From the NCBI GenBank assembly GCA_023078685.1, contig JALGAS010000006.1:3658001-3722000 (forward strand): 64,000 nucleotides of DNA, read 5' to 3'. This document shows positions 57,001 through 64,000 of this stretch, piece by piece. Origin of the DNA: Neopestalotiopsis rosae. Taxonomy: Eukaryota > Ascomycota > Sordariomycetes > Amphisphaeriales > Sporocadaceae. The notes beneath the pieces are model-generated. The model saw nothing but the letters and a program-made list of their open reading frames with translations. It was not told where the DNA came from and searched no databases. A program made the position numbers and the translations under genes. Within the stretch, counting starts at the first letter, position 1. Each line of letters begins with the position of its first letter.

Positions 57001-58839
57001 TCGGCGAATGAGAAGCGACCTCGTCGCCAAGAACAGCAAGAATGTGTGAGAGGGAAGGACATGGTAAGATTGACGTGGGCATCCGAAGGCCGGAATCTAG
57101 AGCAAGCCGTGAACAGTAAAATCGCACAGCAGCAAATCATCCAATTGGCGTTGGCTTTTTGGGTGATCTCCATTGCTGGCTAACATCTCGGGCTAATCTC
57201 AAGATGCAGGTGGATAGGGGGATCTTCTCTTACTTTTGACAATACATTTCCTTTCCCGAACAATATCCCGTAGCCGATGGTAAAGCTCTCCAGCTGTTGA
57301 TAACCCATCCCCGATGAACTTTTGTTAGTTGAGTAGTGTAGTACCAAGGAGCTGATCTGGAATTTAGAACGCAAATGGATTAGGGGCACTTGACAATTGT
57401 AGTAGACTGTAGTAGTCATCACCTTCAATTCGAGATCTATCTTGACAACTCTTTACTTTAAATAGAATTTCTCCGGGGTTTTTTTGTCAAACAAACGGCG
57501 ACCAGTTCATACCAACACCGATTGGGAATGACCAAGGCCTGGCTGGTAGTAATTTCGAGCAGCGTCGCAGCCGGCTGATGTTGTCGCATTCACACTGCGC
57601 GGCGAGCCGTCCCCGGGTCCAAAGAAAAAAAAAACCTCCTCACCTTTAATATACCCACCCTTGCTGCTACATTCCTACTAACAAACTTACGCGAACAAGC
57701 AACCATGAGGATTGGTCACGTTACCATAATGTGTACGTACCTTGTCTCGTACGCGATTCCAACGCAATGTCAGGGTCGCGTATAATCGAAAAGCCATGTA
57801 ATGTTGATTCATTGTTCAGCTCAGAGTGCGCTCTTCCCCATGGTCAGGTTCCCTTGCGCCTGCAAGCAACAAGGCTCGCAAGGTAGCATGGGTCTAGACG
57901 CAACTCTGTGCCACTGGCTGGCAAACTGGCCTCTCACCGATGGCGAGCTGCAAGCAGATCACTTGGAATGTAATGTCGGTAACCAAGAAGCTTTGATCGG
58001 GAGGAGTCAACCCGACTTGACGGATCCTTAATTGCAACACCGGCGTCATGATAGCCGTTGAACGGCTCGCAAGACGGGCTCTCCACCAGTCAGGCTTTCG
58101 GGTTCAGCGCCAATTACTACAGTAGTTTGGAGAAAGTGGGTGCACACAAGTCCGACCAAGGGAAAGAATAAAAAAGACCCTGAATTTTCCAAGATTTGAC
58201 TTAGCACCGGTTGGGCATTTTGACTATCGTCGTAGCTTGGAATTGCAAATTCCCAAGGCCCAATTTCGGCAGTGAATTCTCCTGATTGTACCGCGCCTGC
58301 ACGCAACATATGTCAGTAATGACTAACCATATGCACTCCTCAAGCCTGGTGCCTCGTGTCCGTTAGTCTGGTGTCGCTTCTGCTAGACCTGACTTCTGGA
58401 ACTTTTCTTCGGTCCATGAACGACGGACGCTAGATGAACTCTATACAATGATCGAACCTTTTTGTAGTTGTTCTTGACGCCATGAAATCTATCACGGACA
58501 GCTTCTAGAAAGGGGCTTGAGGGGGTTCGTCAATTCATGGCTTGCGCTATGAGGAGATAGAGTTATTCGCGACCGGTCGATGCCGTCGAGTTTGATATCG
58601 ATGTGCAGACTTGTTGTAGATTGGGCCCAAGAAGATACTCGCACTCAGATAAGCGATGCCTCGTCGAAGCGATTCTATAATCAGCTATGAACCACAAATG
58701 CGTATATCGCTGCAACAATGGCGCCATCGCCCCAGCTCTGGCCTGACAAAATGCGATGCTTCATATGAGAAGAGATACCACAATGATCTAGTCCCTGAAA
58801 TAGGACTTTCTCCCCCAAGCCCCGAGGCAAAATGGTAAC
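51081..58839. other. Very long gene-free region (7.8 kb)
   Basis: I find no supported coding sequence. It begins with the mcm1 promoter and leader and holds T-runs (52003-52040), a GC-rich patch (52380-52420), G-runs (52790-52820, 53320-53335) and an AGCAG repeat (56477-56496). The frames present are short and mutually overlapping. It may hold long leaders or non-coding transcripts. Confidence 0.5.
56476..56495 (+). repeat. Short tandem repeat (AGCAG unit)
   Basis: Four tandem AGCAG/GCAGA units lie before a run of T (56498-56509). This is a simple repeat without coding context. Confidence 0.5.
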
Positions 58840-59319
58840 CTAGACTCCATTGGTGGTAGTCATCGTGCATGATCCGGGAACCTGGAATTGCATCACTGGA
58901 TGCTGCCATGCTGTGTCGCTGAAGCAGTGATCATATCTCTTGACTGCGATGTGGCCAGCCGTTTCGATCAACGGCGAGACTCTGTCGCTGCTGCCGAATA
59001 CATGATTTTTGGAGAAGCAGATTTCATGTGCAGCTAATGCATCAAGCCGACGGCAGAATGGCGAGCGACAGGAATGCCGAACCATGTCGGGGCAATCCCA
59101 AGACGTGAACAAGTGCTCACTCCAGAGTGCACTATGTAGGCAGTCAACTGCTTGAAGAGGCAGGCGATGGATATCCAGCCCGTTATGTACTATCTGCCAC
59201 ATGGTGAAAACCTGAGTTCTGGAGATGTGATTGTGGCGGTGATGGCCTATCCAAGATTTTTCCATGCACGTGAGACACTCGTCCACCCGGCATAATTGAG
59301 GAATCCATGGCAGGTCCAT
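58840..59319 (-). CDS. Orphan ORF, 159 aa, unknown function
   Basis: This uninterrupted ORF runs from a true ATG (context GGACCTGCC-side, minus strand) for 159 aa. It begins MDLPWIPQLCRVDECLTCMEK. It is rich in Cys, His and Trp (SALWSEHLFTSWDCPDM; HIAVKRYDHCFS) and reads like the interior or C-terminal part of a globular protein. I do not recognise a family. No signal peptide or membrane segment is seen. It stands alone in a gene-free region, so it may be a real orphan, the last exon of a larger gene, or a remnant. Confidence 0.35.
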   Translation of the reverse strand: MDLPWIPQLCRVDECLTCMEKSWIGHHRHNHISRTQVFTMWQIVHNGLDIHRLPLQAVDCLHSALWSEHLFTSWDCPDMVRHSCRSPFCRRLDALAAHEICFSKNHVFGSSDRVSPLIETAGHIAVKRYDHCFSDTAWQHPVMQFQVPGSCTMTTTNGV

Positions 59320-60969
59320 GAAATTTGGCGGATCACTTATCAGACCTGCTAATGCCCATGGATATGAAATACAAGTTGCACGCCATGTTGCTATTTTCGC
59401 CCTTTATCCTTGCTTGCACACTTGAAGGATCTCCGACAAGTCATTGATGGTCTTCGCGGGAGATGCACCGCGAACAGACCGCAGGCTTCAGCAAAAATGG
59501 AAGAGAAGTTTCGACATACGTAAGTCATCCTCCTCCCATGGGCAGATCCAAAGAACTTCACCTGTGGTTGTGGATGTGGATGATGATGTTGCTATGACAA
59601 GACAAGACGTCCGCTGGAGCAAGAGCCATCAATTCATGTTCCATATAATTGTTGGGTTTGACAGCTTTACCCACAGCTTGCCGTGAACCGATCTTATACT
59701 AGTGTTCAGTGTGGTAAAGCGTAGATGTAGGCGAGTACCCAGCTTGGCAACCCTTTTAACCGGGTCAATTGAGGCTCAAGTGAGTAAAAAAGACAAAGAA
59801 GCTTGAATCGAATCTGGACATTGATCATCTCTGGCCCCTCCCCTCACATCCCATAGGCGCAGTGCAGTGTTCACATCCAGATCCCAGATCCTGCCCGACG
59901 TTAAACCCCAGGCCGCCGAGCGAGCGAGCGAGCTGCGAAATGTAAGAGCCTCAAACTGGAATCAGTCGATTTTCGCGACGTCTTCCAGGGTTGGTTTGGA
60001 ACCTCGCAACCATTGGTCGTCCGAAGTCCATGGCCCCCTGTCCGAGATGTAGGGCACGGCTCTGCTGCTGGCACGTGCCAGCCATTACCGAAGCACTATG
60101 GAGCCTGGCAATAGGCTGGGCGCTTGCCTGGCCCCTTACAAGCGCTGAAACGCCAAATGTCTGGCCTTGTGCCATATCGTCACCCAAGATCGATGGGACC
60201 AACAGAGAGCGTCTCGCATTTCAACTGGGCAAGGTGGAGTTGATGCTGCGTTTCTACTGCGTTTCTTGTTCGTCAAACTCAGCCCACTGTGCCCTGGCTG
60301 GGTGTCGCCAGAGCCACCTTCCCTCTGCTTCTTCCTCCTGGGGGAGGGGGGGTCCTTTGGGTCTTGTTCCCTTGTTGGGAACAGCCGCCCGTGAACGCTT
60401 CAGACGTGGGCGGGCGACTCGTGCATAGGTAAGGTACTGTAGTATGTGTAACATTCATCTGGTCATGGATGCATCGAGTCTGGCGCTTCAAGGCAAGTCG
60501 TGGGTCCATTCTCGTTCTACTCGTGCTTCGTCTTGAATTCCTCTCAACTGCTGCCTTTCGTAATCAACCAAATTCTTCGTTTCACCTATTCTTCTTCTTC
60601 TTTCCTCTTCCGTTTTCCGGTCGAGCTTGCCGGCTGTCTGTTCATCTGTGTGTTTTGACAGGTCGGATAGACTTTCGACATTACATTCATTTCTTTTCTT
60701 TGCGCCTCGGGCTTTAGGCCGCTTTTCTCACATACGCTCTCTCTCTTTCTCTCTCTCTCTTCCTCCTTCGACAAAGTGTTCACCTCTACTTCGAGACGCC
60801 GGTCGTCATTTGCTATTAGGATTTTTATTGCGCAGTGGAGGATTAGAAAGGGTAAAAGGTCCAAGGACCAAAAGAGGCGGGAATTCGAGATTCGTCCTCA
60901 TCAAGGCACCGAGCCATTAGGAAGCAACAACTTTGGATACGGCTGGGCTGCTTTCTCAAATTCGCAAAA
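59320..60969. other. Promoter and leader region of the tetraspanin gene
   Basis: No gene is supported. It includes GAGCGAGCGAGCGAG at about 59918-59932 and a long CT-rich run (60735-60775), which is typical of fungal core promoters or transcription start regions. The 3' part is probably the leader of the tetraspanin gene. Confidence 0.5.
60735..60775 (+). promoter_or_regulatory. CT-rich core-promoter tract
   Basis: A run of CTCTCTCTTTCTCTC lies about 200 bp before the tetraspanin ATG. CT blocks commonly precede transcription start sites in filamentous fungi. Use is inferred. Confidence 0.4.
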
Positions 60970-61701
60970 ATGGTCAATAAAGTGCTGGCAGCCTTTGTGG
61001 CTGTCGACGGATTGTTCGCGATGATGGGCGCCATCATGATGGGTTTCTCCGTCATTGTTCTCAACACTTGCTTCAACCCGCCGACGGAAGGCAACGAGGC
61101 GGCGCGCGATCTGCTCTATCGGAGGTTTCCACTGACAGCCGGCATTGCAAACGCGGCTTTGACCTTGTTCATCTTCTTGGTCACTCTTCCCGCGCTGTCC
61201 ACTCCTGCTCGAGGATGGCTGAAGTTTGCCGGCTACCTGGTGGTTGCCGATGCTCTGTTCACCATGATTATTGGTCTGGATCTTTGGATCATTACTCTCA
61301 AGACGCGACAAGAGTTCTTCGACATTTGGGTTTCGCAGAATGCCGAAGTTCAATCGCTGCTTCAGAACACTGTATGTTGGGACTATCACTATCGATCAAT
61401 CATCTTTTACTAACCTCGGATCTAGTTCCAATGCTGCGGATACTTTAACAGCACTTCTCCCGCTTTCGTCACCGACGTCACCTGCCCGAGTCCTGCAGCT
61501 GCAGCTCTGATCAAGGGATGTGCCTCCCCGCTCACCTCGTTCACCAACGTCTTCGTCGACAACATCTTCACGGCCGTGTTCGGTATGGTCGGAATCGACG
61601 TTGCCATGGTCATGGCCATTGCCTGCCTCGTCAAGGACCGCAAGGAGCGCGAGAGATTCCGCTACATCGATGAGAAGAATGGAGCTCGGGGCGGCTTTTA
61701 A
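60970..61701 (+). CDS. PLS1: Pls1-type fungal tetraspanin
   Basis: Pls1 tetraspanins organise membrane domains needed for polarised growth from appressoria in plant pathogens and for ascospore germination in saprobes. Two exons (60970-61371, 61426-61701) give 225 aa, the length of known Pls1 proteins. Four hydrophobic segments are visible: about 5-27, 54-75, 85-106 and 184-205. The large extracellular loop lies between the third and fourth and starts with the diagnostic Cys-Cys-Gly in FQCCGYFNST. It holds further Cys (TCPSP, GCASP), as the fold requires. The 54-bp intron sits immediately before FQCCG. The tail KDRKERERFRYIDEKNG is charged and cytosolic. The start was chosen as the first ATG with AAAATGG context. 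Confidence 0.9.
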
Positions 61702-62413
61702 TCAACAAAGGCCTTTTCTCCTTCAACTTTTTACTATGCTTCACTTCTTCGAATCGCCCCCAATTTGCGACTTCCTTATTCCCGCATACGGGTGACGCCT
61801 CCGCCGCTTTACAATTGGCATAATACCCTCCTCACGGCGACTCCCTTGAATCGATTTATTGAATTATGGAGCTGGAAACTCCTGAACTTTGGTGCTGAGA
61901 AGAACCGAGGTGGCTCTGACAGTTATACGTGGAATGTGTGAACCTGTGCCAAGCACGCGCGGTCTTGTGCTTGGAATTTCAGATTTCCACAAAGCATGTG
62001 ATCCGACAATCTACAATCTCCCGTGGATACATGTTGCAATGGGGCCCCTCTAATTTGGTGTTGATAATACTACCGACCATGGTCCCCTTTTTCTTTTTTG
62101 CTTTGAGACTACTCGAATTGAATTTTCGATGGCACATTTGTAGAGGGCATTTGTGTTAGTACGTATGAGATAGAGATGAAATGATAAAAAATGAAGAAAA
62201 TAGCGGACATGCTCTGACTTTCTGGTGTTGTACTCATCACTTTTGCTATCACTTGTGCTGCGAACGTGGCTGATTTGTGGGTCAAATCATGTGGTTCCCG
62301 GCTCTGGCCAATTCTCACGAGTCACGGCCGATTCGTTCATGAGACGTGCAATAAAACTGCGCTATACTCGGACAACAGCACAATGACAACTGTAACCACC
62401 ATAATCGAGCACA
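61702..62413. other. Intergenic
   Basis: This holds the 3' UTR of the tetraspanin gene and the promoter of the next. Nothing else is recognised. Confidence 0.5.
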
Positions 62414-63316
62414 ATGACTTTGACATTATTTCGTGAAATGATACCTCGAGATCTAAATGATGTCTCATCAATTCCCTCACTAGAAAGCCTCGACACGGAA
62501 ACATTTGCGAACCTGGTCACAGAAGTGGTCTCGCATTTGTCCAGGCGCACCACCGACGACACGGGGTCCACGGAATCAAAGACGCCATATTATACACAAT
62601 TTTGCAATCTGGCGCGGAGGCGAGCCAATGAACCGGCCGTCGTCTCGGCTCTCTCGGCCATGATATCCCAGCCCGTCAACTCGGAAGACGACCTGCACCG
62701 GGTCCTCGGGGTACTGCACCTCGTGGTCTGCGAGCTGCCCGAGGACCAAATCCTCCCCTACCGCGAGGTCCTCGTCGCGGTGTCCGATGCCGATGCGGAC
62801 GGCGACAGCAGCCGCGGCGAACGCTCCCTGACAGGCTTCGTATCGCTGCAGGCCAAGGACCTCATCCGCTTCGTGGACAAGCGCAACGAGGCCTGGGTCC
62901 CCGAGCACAAGGCCGACCGCATGGGGACGCGCAGCCTGCGCGAGCGCGTACACACGGCGCGGGAGATGCGCCCTCACGTCCCAGGCCTGCTCGCCTGGCT
63001 GCAGGACGGCATGTGGCCGCCGTACCGGCCGTGCGCGGAGCAGCTGGCGCGGTTCCCGCAGATCGCCGTCATGCCCATCCAGAAAGTTCTCAAGGAGTCG
63101 CGGGGCGACGGGCAGTGGATCAACAACCTGCTGCGGTTCGTCCGCGACCACGTCCCCGTGGGCCGGAGCTGGGAGGCCGTGTATCCCCAGGTCAGGGCGC
63201 TGGTGGATGCGCCGCGCGGGGACGAGGACGAGTGGGAGACGGCCGCGTGTGCTCGGGAGTGGCTGGCTGTGTTGGATCGGTGGAGGAGTTCACAGGAAGG
63301 GCTGCGATGTGCATAA
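62414..63316 (+). CDS. DUF5071-like protein, unknown function
   Basis: This intronless ORF of 300 aa starts at ATG 62414 (context AGCACAATGAC). Residues 10-90 are charged and helical. The middle is rich in Asp and Glu. Residues about 180-245 (MRPHVPGLLAWLQDGMWPPYRPCAEQL, then QKVLKESRGDGQWINNLLRF) fit the plan of DUF5071: a leucine-rich helix, a WLQD-x-x-WP turn, an I-x-x-V-L segment and a W-x-x-x-LL segment. That family is mainly bacterial and of unknown function. Codons in the second half are very GC-rich at third positions, unlike the AT-richer flanks. The domain call is from memory of the family pattern, not from a search. Confidence 0.6.
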   Translation: MTLTLFREMIPRDLNDVSSIPSLESLDTETFANLVTEVVSHLSRRTTDDTGSTESKTPYYTQFCNLARRRANEPAVVSALSAMISQPVNSEDDLHRVLGVLHLVVCELPEDQILPYREVLVAVSDADADGDSSRGERSLTGFVSLQAKDLIRFVDKRNEAWVPEHKADRMGTRSLRERVHTAREMRPHVPGLLAWLQDGMWPPYRPCAEQLARFPQIAVMPIQKVLKESRGDGQWINNLLRFVRDHVPVGRSWEAVYPQVRALVDAPRGDEDEWETAACAREWLAVLDRWRSSQEGLRCA

Positions 63317-64000
63317 GCCCTCCTGGCACAGGAAGCAAGCCAGTTCGCTAATGAGAACGACTGTAATGTCCCAACCGGGATACTTGACCTGGGAGATTTC
63401 ACCTAGGATATCTCACCAGGAATATTCTGCCTGGTTGGAGGTGGCTCTCGTCTTGAACGACGACTTGGCCCAGGGAACAGATGGCTGTTTGCCATATTCA
63501 CTTATGGTTACCAGATGCGGTGCCACGAAATATATGTGGTATAAAGGTTTGCAAGGCTTGGAGGAGTGTAGCACAACTTGAAGCCATGAGTCTTGCTCGA
63601 AAAGTGCATAATGATATCTAAGTGCTAGTTGATAAGCTTTGTTTCCTGCTGCCGGGCGGATATATTAAACTTCACGGTTGAACAGGAAGCAAGGTCAAGT
63701 AACCATTCGGCCTTAGTGGCGAAAAGAATCATACGGAAAACCTGCCGGAAATCCTTGCGTGTTTTCAAAATGTGTGCACAGTGTTTACGATCCACCATCG
63801 TCTACTAGTTGTCATATGTTCTTGATCAACATTTCTGGCTAAGTCCTCTCATCAAGGCGTGTGCATAGCTAGTGGGTATTTCTTCATCGTGGTTCTCGGC
63901 AGATGAGTGCATATCGGTCCGAGCATAGATCTGATCAGTCAGCTGGGAGTCATTGAACGAGATTGGGCCAGTGAGGTTAGTCACTTACACCTGAGGCAGC
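63317..64000. other. Terminal intergenic, no gene seen
   Basis: This is the 3' flank of the preceding gene up to the window edge. Only short frames are present; a gene may begin beyond the edge. Confidence 0.45.

Overview
This window is nuclear DNA of a filamentous ascomycete (Pezizomycotina, most likely Sordariomycetes). Genes are split by short introns, about 49-230 bp, with GTAAGT-type donors and CTAAC/CTGAC-type branch sequences. The gene set is typical of that group: a Cpc1 bZIP factor with a uORF-regulated leader, cyanide hydratase, a Pls1-type tetraspanin, Chs5, Las17/WASP with a polyproline centre, XPF/Rad1, eIF1A, Mcm1 and a fungal NLR. I saw no rRNA, convincing tRNA, CRISPR array or intact transposon. 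Gene density is low: about 20 supported protein genes in 64 kb, with gene-free stretches of 4.8, 7.8 and 3.1 kb.

Layout. 1-5.6 kb: the cpc-1/GCN4-type gene, with a Gcn4/Cpc1 recognition site, two uORFs and a long upstream open frame. 5.6-8.7 kb: an F-box-like gene facing a secreted ricin-B-type lectin. 9.9-11.8 kb: an MFS sugar transporter with a GC-AG intron. 12-18.3 kb: an accessory-looking block with an AT-rich relic, a SesB-type hydrolase/NACHT NLR, and on each side of it a very small Cys-rich protein beginning MCT on the minus strand. 18.8-20.1 kb: cyanide hydratase. 20.1-24.9 kb: no gene. 24.9-29.7 kb: a 72-aa putatively lipid-anchored protein, XPF/Rad1 and a 69-aa hydrophilic protein. 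31.2-39.1 kb: Las17, eIF1A, a possible mitochondrial protein of unknown function, and Chs5. 41.4-47.0 kb: a short-chain dehydrogenase, an unknown protein and a Ctr copper transporter. 50.1-51.1 kb: Mcm1. 51.1-60.9 kb: almost no coding, with one weak orphan ORF. 61.0-63.3 kb: Pls1 tetraspanin and an intronless DUF5071-like protein.

The genes do not form one pathway. Most are housekeeping or developmental: amino-acid starvation response, translation initiation, DNA repair, actin nucleation, cargo export and MADS-box transcription. They are interspersed with accessory functions such as cyanide detoxification, nutrient uptake, a secreted lectin and an NLR. The most informative signal is the cpc-1 leader. 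An open frame continues for over 800 nt upstream of the main AUG and almost no ATG occurs there in any frame. This fits regulation by uORFs plus N-terminal extension from non-AUG starts, as known for Neurospora cpc-1. Exon boundaries below were read by eye from splice signals and reading-frame continuity.
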